In this document: piece by piece, positions 6,754 to 17,106 of the stretch
How positions within the stretch are numbered: position 1 is the stretch's first letter
Layout: the number at the start of each line of letters is the position of its first letter
NCBI GenBank assembly: GCA_964372855.1
Contig: CAYJRY010000003.1
Location: forward strand, 1 to 51,720
Origin: JACOXT01 sp964372855
Lineage (GTDB): Bacteria; Patescibacteriota; Microgenomatia; Levybacterales; UBA12049
Length of the DNA stretch: 51,720 nucleotides
Direction: 5' to 3'
Translations under genes and position numbers: made by a program
Notes under the pieces: generated by a model
The model's input: the letters and a program-made list of their open reading frames with translations, nothing else
What the model was told of the DNA's origin: nothing
Databases searched by the model: none

Positions 6754-8567
6754 AACCATTCTGTATTTTCGGTTTTTTCAATCTTAAATCCATATAGGTT
6801 TTTTTCAAGTACTTCTTGCGGAAGCTCCAGGACAAAACGTGAAACAATATTTGAAGTCCTTTGTCCAAAAAATAACCTTTTTTGGGAATAGCTTAAAAAA
6901 AGTTTTTGCTTTGCCCTGGTCATTCCCACATAGCAAAGTCTTCTTTCTTCTTCAAGTTCCTGTTTTTCCATAAGACTTCTGCTATGTGGAAACAATCCTT
7001 CTTCCATACCAATCATAAATACAACCGGGAATTCTAACCCTTTTGCAGCATGAAGTGTCATAAGTGTTATTGCATTTTTCTTAAACCCATTTGACTTGGG
7101 ATGATCAGGCAGGTATTCTTGCTCAACAAGCGCAACATTTTCCAAAAATTGTGATAAATTTGGAAATTCAATAGCAACAGAACGAAGCTCTTTGATATTT
7201 TCGAGTCTTTCCTGATCTTGCGGATCATGTTCGTCGTAAAGAGTTAAATATTCAGTTTTTTTTAAGACCTCATCTAAAATTTCAATGGTGGGTTTATCGC
7301 TAAAGCGTTTTTGAAATTCAAGAAATTTCTGAAGTCTACCTTTTCCCAGCTTTTCAATTCGTTTTAATGACACTTTGTCTTTGGGGTTTGAAAGTACTCG
7401 TAAATATGAAAGCACATCTTTTATTTCGCGTCTTTCATAAAATCGTGTTCCTCCAATTAAAAGATATGGTATTCCATGATGCAGAAAAACTTCCTCCAGC
7501 ACTCTTGATTGCGCGTTTGTTCTATATAAGACTGCAATGTCAGAAAGGGAATATCCTTGAATTTGCCGCAAGATAAATTCTACTTCATCTTGCTCGTTTC
7601 TTGCTTCATAAATAACAATATCTTCTCCATTTTCATTTTCTGTCCAAAGCTTAAGTACTGGATGAGTTGTATTTTTAGCAATTACAGAAGAGGCCGCATC
7701 CAGAATTTTTTGCGTTGATCTGTAGTTTTGTGATAAAGAAAATATTTTTGTGTCGTTGAAATCTTCTCTAAATTTACTAAGATTGGTAAAATCTGCGCCT
7801 CGCCAAGAATAAATGCTTTGAGAAAAGTCTCCAACAACACATATATTTTTATATTTACTTGCCAAGAGTTTTGTAAGAGAATATTGAGCATGATTGGTAT
7901 CTTGGTATTCATCAATTAAGATATATTTATATTTATTTTGGTATTTATCCAAAACTTCATTGTAGCTTTCAAAAAGATAAACTGTTTTTAGTAATAAATC
8001 ATCAAAATCAAGCGCATGATTTTCCTTAAGCAATCTTTGGTAGACAGGATATATTCTTGCGACAATTTCTTGGAAATTCCCTCTTGCAACTTTTGAATAT
8101 TCAGTTTCTGTTATTAGCTCATTTTTTGCTTGGGAGATGCTTGCTAAGATAGATGATGGTTTGTAATCTCTAATAGAAATATTTATCATTTTCATAGCTT
8201 CTTTTATTACATCTAATTGATCTTGAGTGTCATATATTGCAAAATCGGCAGGAATCCCAATGTGTATTCCATCCAGTCTTAATATTTTTGCGCATAGGGA
8301 ATGAAATGTTGATATTGTTACCGAACCTGAGCTTGGAATTGCTCTTTGGACTCTTTCTTTCATTTCGTTTGCGGCTTTATTAGTGAATGTGACCATTAGG
8401 ATATTAAAAGGATCTATGTTTTTTTCTTGAATTAGATATATGACTTTATGCGTTAATACTCTTGTTTTCCCGGATCCTGCACCTGCTAGAATTATTATTG
8501 GACCGTCAGCGTGTTTAACGGCACGAGATTGATCTTTATTTAAGTCCTTGAAGATATCTTTGCGCAT
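6750..8567 (-). CDS. UvrD/PcrA-like superfamily 1 DNA helicase
   Basis: 605 aa. ATP-driven 3'-5' DNA helicase for repair and replication-conflict resolution. All SF1A motifs are visible: Walker A AGAGSGKT, Ia TFTNKAANEMKER, II LIDEYQDTNHAQY, III GDFSQSIYSWRGAD, IV LSQNYRST, V TLHAAKGLEFPVVFM, VI EEERRLCYVGMTRAK. It ends soon after motif VI and so lacks the roughly 100-residue C-terminal tail of PcrA/UvrD (about 720 aa), as is common in small genomes. Its stop overlaps the FemAB start (ATGA). The upstream region is shared with the divergent tpiA gene. Confidence 0.93.
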   Translation of the reverse strand: MRKDIFKDLNKDQSRAVKHADGPIIILAGAGSGKTRVLTHKVIYLIQEKNIDPFNILMVTFTNKAANEMKERVQRAIPSSGSVTISTFHSLCAKILRLDGIHIGIPADFAIYDTQDQLDVIKEAMKMINISIRDYKPSSILASISQAKNELITETEYSKVARGNFQEIVARIYPVYQRLLKENHALDFDDLLLKTVYLFESYNEVLDKYQNKYKYILIDEYQDTNHAQYSLTKLLASKYKNICVVGDFSQSIYSWRGADFTNLSKFREDFNDTKIFSLSQNYRSTQKILDAASSVIAKNTTHPVLKLWTENENGEDIVIYEARNEQDEVEFILRQIQGYSLSDIAVLYRTNAQSRVLEEVFLHHGIPYLLIGGTRFYERREIKDVLSYLRVLSNPKDKVSLKRIEKLGKGRLQKFLEFQKRFSDKPTIEILDEVLKKTEYLTLYDEHDPQDQERLENIKELRSVAIEFPNLSQFLENVALVEQEYLPDHPKSNGFKKNAITLMTLHAAKGLEFPVVFMIGMEEGLFPHSRSLMEKQELEEERRLCYVGMTRAKQKLFLSYSQKRLFFGQRTSNIVSRFVLELPQEVLEKNLYGFKIEKTENTEWL

Positions 8568-8584
8568 AACGTATAATTAATAGT

Positions 8585-8601
8585 ATTGTCATTCTGACAA
8601 T
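8585..8601. repeat. Palindrome between divergent uvrD-like and tpiA genes
   Basis: ATTGTCA-TTC-TGACAAT has 7-bp arms and sits midway between the two divergent start codons. It could be an operator or a remnant of the GTCATTCTGA repeat family. Confidence 0.5.
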
Positions 8602-8624
8602 GAAACTTATTGTCATTTTACCAC

Positions 8625-9326
8625 ATGAGAAAGTTTTATATTATCGCTAATTGGAAATCGAATAAGACATTATCAGAGGCTGAAGATTGGATTGAGGGAT
8701 TAAAGATTAAAGATTTAGAATTAATGAGTAAAGAAGCTATTGTTTGTCCTTCATTCACAAATCTTTCAATTCTTAAATCATTAATCATTAATCACAAATC
8801 AAATATTAAATTGGGGGCGCAGGATATTTCTCCGTTTGATGAAGGAGCCTTTACTGGAGAAGTCAATGGTAAACAAATCAAAGAATTCGCTGATTATGTG
8901 ATTGTTGGCCATTCAGAAAGAAGAAATAATTTTGGAGAAGACGATGGAACAGTGAATCAAAAGTTAGATCGGGCTTTAAAATATGAACTCACTCCAATAT
9001 TATGTGTTTCAAATCTTGATCAAGTTCAAAGTTCAAAATTCAAAGTTCAAAGTTACAGTTCAAAGTTCAAAATTGCGGAAATAATGTTAATAGCCTACGA
9101 GCCACTCTTTGCAATTGGGTCAGGAAATCCAGATACACCAGAGAACGCAGATAAGATGGCAAAAAATATAAAAGAAATTTTAGGTGAAATTCCAGTTTTG
9201 TATGGAGGAAGCGTTGATAAAAATAATGTCAAAAGTTTTACGACTATGCCCAATATTGATGGAGTTTTGGTTGGAAAATCTAGTCTTGATGTCAAAGAAT
9301 TTACGCAAATTATTCATAACTCGTAA
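8625..9326 (+). CDS. tpiA: Triosephosphate isomerase
   Basis: 233 aa from ATG 8625 (MRKFYIIANWKSNKT); an upstream TTG at 8610 is less likely. Interconverts dihydroxyacetone phosphate and glyceraldehyde 3-phosphate in the cytoplasm. Catalytic residues are visible: Lys in NWKSN, His in VIVGHSERR, Glu in IAYEPLFAIGSG, and the phosphate-binding LYGGSVDKNN and GVLVGKSSL. About 15-20 residues (QVQSSKFKVQSYSSKFK, about residues 135-150) are encoded by an AAGTTCAA-type repeat (9021-9074) placed between beta-strand and catalytic-Glu segments. The protein is otherwise slightly shorter than the usual 250 aa. The 3' end overlaps the next gene by 38 bp. Confidence 0.95.
   Translation: MRKFYIIANWKSNKTLSEAEDWIEGLKIKDLELMSKEAIVCPSFTNLSILKSLIINHKSNIKLGAQDISPFDEGAFTGEVNGKQIKEFADYVIVGHSERRNNFGEDDGTVNQKLDRALKYELTPILCVSNLDQVQSSKFKVQSYSSKFKIAEIMLIAYEPLFAIGSGNPDTPENADKMAKNIKEILGEIPVLYGGSVDKNNVKSFTTMPNIDGVLVGKSSLDVKEFTQIIHNS
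9021..9074. repeat. AAGTTCAA tandem repeat inside tpiA
   Basis: Degenerate units AAGTTCAA/AAATTCAA repeated about six times, translated in frame as a Lys/Ser/Gln-rich loop of triosephosphate isomerase. Confidence 0.8.
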
Positions 9327-10413
9327 AAAACTAATTGCGATAATCCTTCTTTTTCTTTTTGTTATCTTTTTTGGAAGGCTTATTGTTGAAGTTATAAGAT
9401 GGATGCCTACTTTACTTCAATATTTTTTCCAGAAAGAAATTGCCCTACAAAAAACAGAGGAAAGGGTAAATGTGTTGTTTTTGGGAATTGGAGGAGGCAG
9501 ACATGAGGGACCTCTTCTTACAGACACTATTATCTATGCAAGTATTGACCCAGAAAAAGAAAAAGTAACACTTATCTCAATTCCAAGAGATTTGTGGATT
9601 GAGGATTTGAGAGCAAAGATAAACACAGCATATTCTTATGGGGAGGAAAAAAGAAAAGATGGTGGAATTATTCTTACAAAAACTTTAGTTTCGAAAATTT
9701 TAAATCAGCCGGTTGATTATGTCTTAAGGATTGATTTTAATGGATTTGTAAGGGCAATTGATATGGTTGGGGGCATAGATGTTGAGGTTGAGAGGAGCTT
9801 TGAAGATCAGGAATATCCAATTTCTGGTAAAGAGACTGATACTTGTGGTTTTGAGGGTGAAGAATTTGAAAAACGTGCAACCTCCAGTGCAATATTTGAA
9901 GCATTTCCGTGTCGGTATGAACATATATCATTTCAAGAAGGCATACAGCATATGGATGGAGTTACTGCTTTAAAATTTGTCCGCTCACGTCATGCAAAAG
10001 GAGTTGAGGGGACTGATTTTGCAAGAAGCAAAAGGCAGGAGTTAGTAATACAGGCATTTAGAAATAAAGCGTTTTCTCTAACAACCCTTCTTAATCCTGC
10101 GAAAGTTATGAGTTTGTACGATGTTTTTCAAGACTCTCTTCATACAGATATAAAACAAAGCGAATATGATGATTTTGTGAAGCTTGCTAAAAAAATGAAA
10201 GATACGAAAATAAATAATGTGGTTTTTTTCTACACAGATGCCTATTCAAATGATCCGGGGATCTTTGTTAACCCGCCGACATCTGGAGAATTTGGTAATC
10301 AGTGGGTTTTAATACCTAGAAGAGGAGCTTCAGATTTTTCAGAAATTCAGCAGCTTGTTGATTGTGAAATAAAAATAGGCAACTGCAACATAATCCCAAT
10401 CCCTACACAGTGA
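9289..10413 (+). CDS. LytR-CpsA-Psr (LCP) family cell-wall polymer transferase
   Basis: 374 aa from ATG 9289, which overlaps tpiA by 38 bp; the frame is open further upstream but that part only shadows tpiA. LCP enzymes move polyprenyl-pyrophosphate-linked glycopolymers onto peptidoglycan outside the membrane. One N-terminal membrane helix (about residues 16-38), then the LCP core: VNVLFLGIGGGRHEGPLLTDTIIYASIDPEKEKVTLISIPRDLWI (key parts LTDTI and SIPRDL), KINTAYSYG, VDYVLRIDFNGFVRAIDMVGGIDV and LKFVRSRHA...DFARSKRQ. The Arg and Asp residues of these motifs bind the pyrophosphate. It fits the envelope genes elsewhere in the window, including the WecA/MraY-like enzyme. Confidence 0.9.
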   Translation: MSKNLRKLFITRKKLIAIILLFLFVIFFGRLIVEVIRWMPTLLQYFFQKEIALQKTEERVNVLFLGIGGGRHEGPLLTDTIIYASIDPEKEKVTLISIPRDLWIEDLRAKINTAYSYGEEKRKDGGIILTKTLVSKILNQPVDYVLRIDFNGFVRAIDMVGGIDVEVERSFEDQEYPISGKETDTCGFEGEEFEKRATSSAIFEAFPCRYEHISFQEGIQHMDGVTALKFVRSRHAKGVEGTDFARSKRQELVIQAFRNKAFSLTTLLNPAKVMSLYDVFQDSLHTDIKQSEYDDFVKLAKKMKDTKINNVVFFYTDAYSNDPGIFVNPPTSGEFGNQWVLIPRRGASDFSEIQQLVDCEIKIGNCNIIPIPTQ

Positions 10414-10423
10414 CGGTGGATTT

Positions 10424-10464
10424 GTCATTGTGATCTCGAGCGAAGCCGAGAGAGAAGCAATCTC
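10424..10464. repeat. GTCATT...GAAGCAATCTC dispersed element (half copy)
   Basis: GTCATTGTGATCTCGAGCGA followed by GAGAGAAGCAATCTC. It is a relative of the GTCATTCTGA/GAAGAATC stem-loop family found at 13232, 45352 and 46745. Lies in the LCP to 10531 intergenic space. Confidence 0.65.
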
Positions 10465-10494
10465 TTGTTAAATGATTCAAATCATTTTACAAAT

Positions 10495-10524
10495 TTGACA
10501 TCTTTGAGATTTGTATGTCATAGT
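10495..10524 (+). promoter_or_regulatory. Putative promoter of the PsbP-like gene
   Basis: TTGACA (10495-10500), an 18-nt spacer and CATAGT (10519-10524) preceded by TGT. It ends 6 nt before ATG 10531, again a near-leaderless arrangement. Confidence 0.4.
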
Positions 10525-10530
10525 TTAGAA

Positions 10531-11226
10531 ATGGATAATCCGCAAGAACAATTACAAGCACAACAGCCGACGAATCCAACGCCATCGCAGGTTAATTCAT
10601 CTCGCAAATCAATTATTATTCCTCTTGGTCTTGGAATACTTTTTGTATTAATTACTATTGGTGCTTATCTTTTGGGAACAAGACAAAGTCAGACAGTCGT
10701 CCAAAACCAACAAAACCAAGTCATACCAACCTCAATCCCAACTCCAATCCCCGATGAGACTGCGAACTGGACGACATATAAAAGCACTCAGTTGCCTGAA
10801 AATTCGCTTAAGGCATATTCTATTAAACATCCAACTGACTGGAATTTAAAGATAGATACAGATAAAATTGGATATCATAAATTAACACTCTCAAAACAGA
10901 ACCATTTAATTACAATTTTTCAGGATGCCTTTGGTGGTGGCGGATGTATATTTGAAGGTGAAGTTCCTGAAGGACCATATGGTGATTATAGGAATAAAAA
11001 ATACACACAAATTGAATCTGGGATTGGGACACTACGAAGGCTTGAGCTAGATACTCAAACAAATAATCCTAATGTGACTACCTTCGGTTTTTGTATTAGC
11101 ACTGATGGCAAAAATTATGGTAGTCCGACACATATTGGTATCATCACATACGAGGTACCTAAAAACTATAATCAAATATTAATTGATGAGATGGATAAAA
11201 TTATCAAAACTGTAGCAATAGAATAA
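10531..11226 (+). CDS. Hypothetical anchored extracytoplasmic protein, PsbP/PsbP-like fold possible
   Basis: 231 aa from ATG 10531. A Pro/Gln/Asn-rich cytoplasmic N-terminus (about 1-27), one membrane helix (about residues 30-50), a Pro/Thr linker (QNQVIPTSIPTPIPDE) and a soluble domain that begins YSIKHPTDWNLKID. This opening is typical of the small PsbP-like or uncharacterised domains of many CPR and Gram-positive membrane-anchored proteins. Two Cys residues (GGGGCIFEG, FGFCIST) could pair outside the cell. No catalytic motif is seen. The reading frame extends upstream to 10465, but that portion covers a repeat and the promoter. Function unknown. Confidence 0.6.
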   Translation: MDNPQEQLQAQQPTNPTPSQVNSSRKSIIIPLGLGILFVLITIGAYLLGTRQSQTVVQNQQNQVIPTSIPTPIPDETANWTTYKSTQLPENSLKAYSIKHPTDWNLKIDTDKIGYHKLTLSKQNHLITIFQDAFGGGGCIFEGEVPEGPYGDYRNKKYTQIESGIGTLRRLELDTQTNNPNVTTFGFCISTDGKNYGSPTHIGIITYEVPKNYNQILIDEMDKIIKTVAIE

Positions 11227-11338
11227 TCACCAAATGCTCGCGACCTTTCAATTCACTCAGTAAAGAGTATTATTCTTCCCTTTTAATTCTTATTTAGCTA
11301 AAAATTAATGGTAGTAGTTAATTTAGAATTTGTAAATA

Positions 11339-11362
11339 CTTTAATAATATATATTATTAAAG
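11339..11362. terminator. Palindromic hairpin between convergent genes, palindrome copy 2
   Basis: A perfect 24-bp AT palindrome identical to 5440-5463. Lies between the ends of the plus-strand gene at 11226 and the minus-strand gene at 11402. It could form a hairpin in both RNAs, though the stem is all A/T apart from the end pair, so termination is uncertain. Confidence 0.45.
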
Positions 11363-11378
11363 TGAAATATTGGATTAT

Positions 11379-11401
11379 AAACACTCTAATAATACGTATC
11401 A

Positions 11402-11410
<9 letters not shown>
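11379..11410. terminator. Second near-palindromic hairpin next to the DUF2298 stop
   Basis: CACTCTAAT...ATTAGAGTG with centre ATACGTAT forms a hairpin with one mismatch pair. Probably the transcription end of the minus-strand operon. Confidence 0.45.
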
Positions 11411-13927
<2,517 letters not shown>

Positions 13928-13928
13928 A

Positions 13929-14468
13929 TCAGGAAAACATTTCAGGAAGAGTTTTGATAGCAAAAAGATTTTTTCCTAAGTTTTTTTTGATTTTTTTATT
14001 CAACCAGAAAAATTTAGTTTTAGCATTATTCTGTGCTAGGTACTTTAAGAGGTGAAGATCATCGTCAACATACATATCAATTTTGAGCTTTTGGATAATT
14101 TCATTTTTAAATATATGCGCTTGTTTGTTTTCAAAATTAAAATATAAATCTTCAAAAAGTTTGTTAAGTTGGTGTTTTTTGACAAGATGCAAAGTTTTTT
14201 CTTTTAAAAAACCAAGCCTACTTGAAATTAGATAATGTTTGTGTGTATTTTTGGATGCCAAATCTTTCATAAATTCTACATTTTCTTTAATTGGCTGGCG
14301 AAGAAATGGATGGTGAATCAGTAGGCGAAGCATTTGTTCGGGTTTGTTGGGAATCCTATAAATAAGCTGCCCATTTGCTTTTTTCTTGTAAAGTCTGTCT
14401 ATTATAAAATCTGGGAGAAAAAATGGATAATCAATAAAAACTTTGTCAAGATCAAATCCAATATTCAT
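13929..14468 (-). CDS. HAD-superfamily hydrolase, NT5C-like
   Basis: 179 aa. Motif I is FDLDKVFID (Asp-x-Asp), motif II is HYLISSRLG, a Lys-rich helix follows, and motif III/IV is KIDMYVDDDLHLL. This set fits the small 5'-nucleotidase/phosphatase-like HAD proteins with a helical cap (about residues 15-75). The substrate cannot be deduced. It is the first gene of a minus-strand pair with the DUF2298 gene (1-bp gap) and lies divergent from the SDR gene. AAGG four bases before the ATG is one of the few Shine-Dalgarno-like sequences here. Confidence 0.7.
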   Translation of the reverse strand: MNIGFDLDKVFIDYPFFLPDFIIDRLYKKKANGQLIYRIPNKPEQMLRLLIHHPFLRQPIKENVEFMKDLASKNTHKHYLISSRLGFLKEKTLHLVKKHQLNKLFEDLYFNFENKQAHIFKNEIIQKLKIDMYVDDDLHLLKYLAQNNAKTKFFWLNKKIKKNLGKNLFAIKTLPEMFS

Positions 14469-14515
14469 ACCTTGTATTAAGATTATATTATAATTAAGAT
14501 TATAGCATTAATTTT

Positions 14516-15556
14516 ATGAAAATTTTAGTCACAGGCGGAGCAGGATTTTTAGGCATGCACCTCGCATGGTATCTTCATAAAAAGTTTAATAACATTACGC
14601 TTATTGATGTTGCACAGTTTAATAAGAAAGAATATCCTTCAAATTCCCAACTAGCTGTTTGTGACGTTAGAAATAAAAATAAACTTGAAAGTTTTGTTAG
14701 AGGACAAGACGTTATTATCCATGCTGCTGCTGCTCTTCCTCTTTGGAAAGAAAAAGATATTTATACGACAAATATTGATGGGACAAAGAATATCTTAGAA
14801 CTTGCAAAAATACATAAGGTAAAAAGAGTTATTTTTATATCATCAACCGCTGTTTACGGTGTTCCCAAAAAACATCCAATAGTTGAAGATGATCCTCGTG
14901 TCGGAGTAGGAGCATATGGTAAATCAAAGATTGTCGCTGAAGATTTATGTTTTGATGCAATTGAAAAAGGCCAAAACATAACAATAATTCGACCAAAAAC
15001 ATTTGTTGGCACAGGGAGATTGGGAGTTTTTGAAATACTTTTCGACTGGATCCATGATGGCAAAAAAATCCCGGTAATCGGAAGTGGCAAAAATAAATAT
15101 CAACTTTTGGATGTTGATGATCTTGTTGATGTGATTTATAGATTTTGTCTTAAACACAAAAAATCATACAATGGAGTTTTTAATATTGGAGCAGAAAGAT
15201 TTAATACAGTTAAAGAAGACTTGGAGGAATTATTTAAGTTTTCCAAATCAGGTTCTAAAATTCTCAAAACACCAGCATTTTTGGTAAAAAACATATTGTG
15301 GTTTTTTGAGAAAATCGGAGTTTCCCCATTATATCAATGGGTTTATGATACGGCAGATAAAGATTCATTTGTCTCAAATGAAAAGCTAAAAAAAGCTTTG
15401 AATTGGAAACCAAAATATTCAAATTCACAAGCTCTAATAAAAGCGTATAAGTGGTATTTGGATAATTATAAAGAAGTTAAATCAATAGCATCTGGAATTA
15501 CACATACCACTGGATGGAAACAGGGAATCTTAAAGCTTTTCAAGAGATTGGTATAG
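14516..15556 (+). CDS. NAD-dependent epimerase/dehydratase (extended SDR)
   Basis: 346 aa. Rossmann start MKILVTGGAGFLGMHLAWYL (GGxGxxG motif), VDVxQ-like acidic end of strand 2 (LIDVAQF), VCDVRNK, HAAAALP, the catalytic Ser/Thr region FISSTAVYG, and the catalytic pair in YGKSK. Such enzymes act on nucleotide-sugars or on sterol/polyketide-like substrates; the C-terminal half is not diagnostic. Given the flanking glycosyltransferases, a sugar-nucleotide epimerase or dehydratase is plausible. It is transcribed alone on the plus strand between minus-strand operons. Confidence 0.85.
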   Translation: MKILVTGGAGFLGMHLAWYLHKKFNNITLIDVAQFNKKEYPSNSQLAVCDVRNKNKLESFVRGQDVIIHAAAALPLWKEKDIYTTNIDGTKNILELAKIHKVKRVIFISSTAVYGVPKKHPIVEDDPRVGVGAYGKSKIVAEDLCFDAIEKGQNITIIRPKTFVGTGRLGVFEILFDWIHDGKKIPVIGSGKNKYQLLDVDDLVDVIYRFCLKHKKSYNGVFNIGAERFNTVKEDLEELFKFSKSGSKILKTPAFLVKNILWFFEKIGVSPLYQWVYDTADKDSFVSNEKLKKALNWKPKYSNSQALIKAYKWYLDNYKEVKSIASGITHTTGWKQGILKLFKRLV

Positions 15557-15570
15557 TAAAATACTGATTT

Positions 15571-17106
15571 TTAATTTATTCTTTTTATTTCGTAAGTCCA
15601 AAAAGAAGGAGAATTGTCGACACCATTGAAAAAGTGCTGTTCTTTACCATATGGATAAGTATACTTAATTTTACTCATTGAAGGAGAATTTGGCGGCATA
15701 ATGTATACTATATTTTTAGAAGTTGAATTAGAAATAGGAATTACTTGTTCTGAATTATCTATATCAACTCCTTCTAATTCAGGATTAATGAATCGTATTG
15801 TCCCATGATTGAAATAAAGCCATGTATTTTCGCGAAGCATGTAAACCTTCCAGTTTAGGCCTAGATTTTTTAGATAGTAAGCGATTTGTGTTGCTGGTTC
15901 TCTTTGAGCCCAACCATCCTTTGAGCGTATATAATCATTAAAATAAATTTTATAATCCCAAAATCCATTAATGACGAAAATCATAATTAATATTAATTTT
16001 AAAAAACGAATTTTATATCTTAGAAACTCTTCAATGGTTATGCCAGCAAAGAGAAAAAGCACCGGTATAAGTCCTACTAGTCTTTGACTTGATGGAGGAT
16101 CTATAGTAATTGTCCCGCCGAAAAGTATAATAACAAAAAACCAAATCAGCAATAATTGCGATTTATTACTTTTATATTTAAAAAAAGATATTAATAATCC
16201 CCCAATAGTAAAAAATCCAATAATTGGGGCAAGTAATCCTTTTTGATATCCATAAAAGTAAAAACCAATATCTCCACCGAAATTAAATACTTTTAATGTA
16301 TTTATAAATTGCCAGAATAAAACACTTGGGACATTATCTGTATTGTAGCGCTTGTAATACTCATCAAGATGATTAAATACGGAAACTTCATTGAGCCGAG
16401 GTGAGTAGGTGCCAGGATTTGAAAAATAATAAATACCTTGCGGTAAAAAAACGACCCCTGCAGTTATAAAAATGAAAAATATTTTCTTAAAAACTAATAT
16501 TTTTTTTCTATTTTGAATAATAAATATAAAGGTAAAAACTCCTACAATTATAGGGAGAGCTTTTGTTGTATGGTGAAAATATAAAGATAATCCAAGAAAT
16601 ATACCTGCAATTATTGCATTTATATAATTTTGTTCTTTAATTGTCCTATACAAAAAATAAATAATAATACATGCAAAAAGAGGCGTCCAAATATTTGAAA
16701 GGGCAAGCCTACTATATGCAATGTGATAATGGGATGTTGCAAATGATAAAGCTATAAGCAATATAATCAGTTTATTTTGAAATATTAATTTTGCCAAGAT
16801 AATAAAAAAAATAATCGTAAGAAATCCTGCAAATGCAGATGATGATCGAATACCAAACACAGTATCTCCAAAAATTCTAAGAAATAAACCTTGAACCTTA
16901 TAACTCAGTATTGAAAAATCAAAATACTGTCCAATATTACCGAGTGAGAAAAAACTAGTATATTCTCCTCTGTTCACTTTTTGTTCTATAAGTCCCCACT
17001 CTGCCTCATCTCCATGAATCCCGGGAGGAATATGTCCAAGATCATAGAATCTTAGAGTAAATGCTAGTATCAAAATAAGAAATAAAGCAATCCAATAAAC
17101 CCTCAT
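15571..17106 (-). CDS. GT39-like membrane glycosyltransferase (ArnT/PMT_2 family)
   Basis: 511 aa, about 11-12 membrane helices and a C-terminal soluble tail. The first extracytoplasmic loop has the acidic motif of GT-C enzymes: PPGIHGDEAEWGLIEQKVNRG (catalytic Asp/Glu in GDEAEW). It would move a sugar from a polyprenyl-phosphate donor onto an envelope acceptor. It overlaps the upstream GT gene by 4 bp (ATGA), so it belongs to a three-gene GT operon (20563 to 15571). Acceptor and donor are not known. Confidence 0.82.
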   Translation of the reverse strand: MRVYWIALFLILILAFTLRFYDLGHIPPGIHGDEAEWGLIEQKVNRGEYTSFFSLGNIGQYFDFSILSYKVQGLFLRIFGDTVFGIRSSSAFAGFLTIIFFIILAKLIFQNKLIILLIALSFATSHYHIAYSRLALSNIWTPLFACIIIYFLYRTIKEQNYINAIIAGIFLGLSLYFHHTTKALPIIVGVFTFIFIIQNRKKILVFKKIFFIFITAGVVFLPQGIYYFSNPGTYSPRLNEVSVFNHLDEYYKRYNTDNVPSVLFWQFINTLKVFNFGGDIGFYFYGYQKGLLAPIIGFFTIGGLLISFFKYKSNKSQLLLIWFFVIILFGGTITIDPPSSQRLVGLIPVLFLFAGITIEEFLRYKIRFLKLILIMIFVINGFWDYKIYFNDYIRSKDGWAQREPATQIAYYLKNLGLNWKVYMLRENTWLYFNHGTIRFINPELEGVDIDNSEQVIPISNSTSKNIVYIMPPNSPSMSKIKYTYPYGKEQHFFNGVDNSPSFWTYEIKRIN

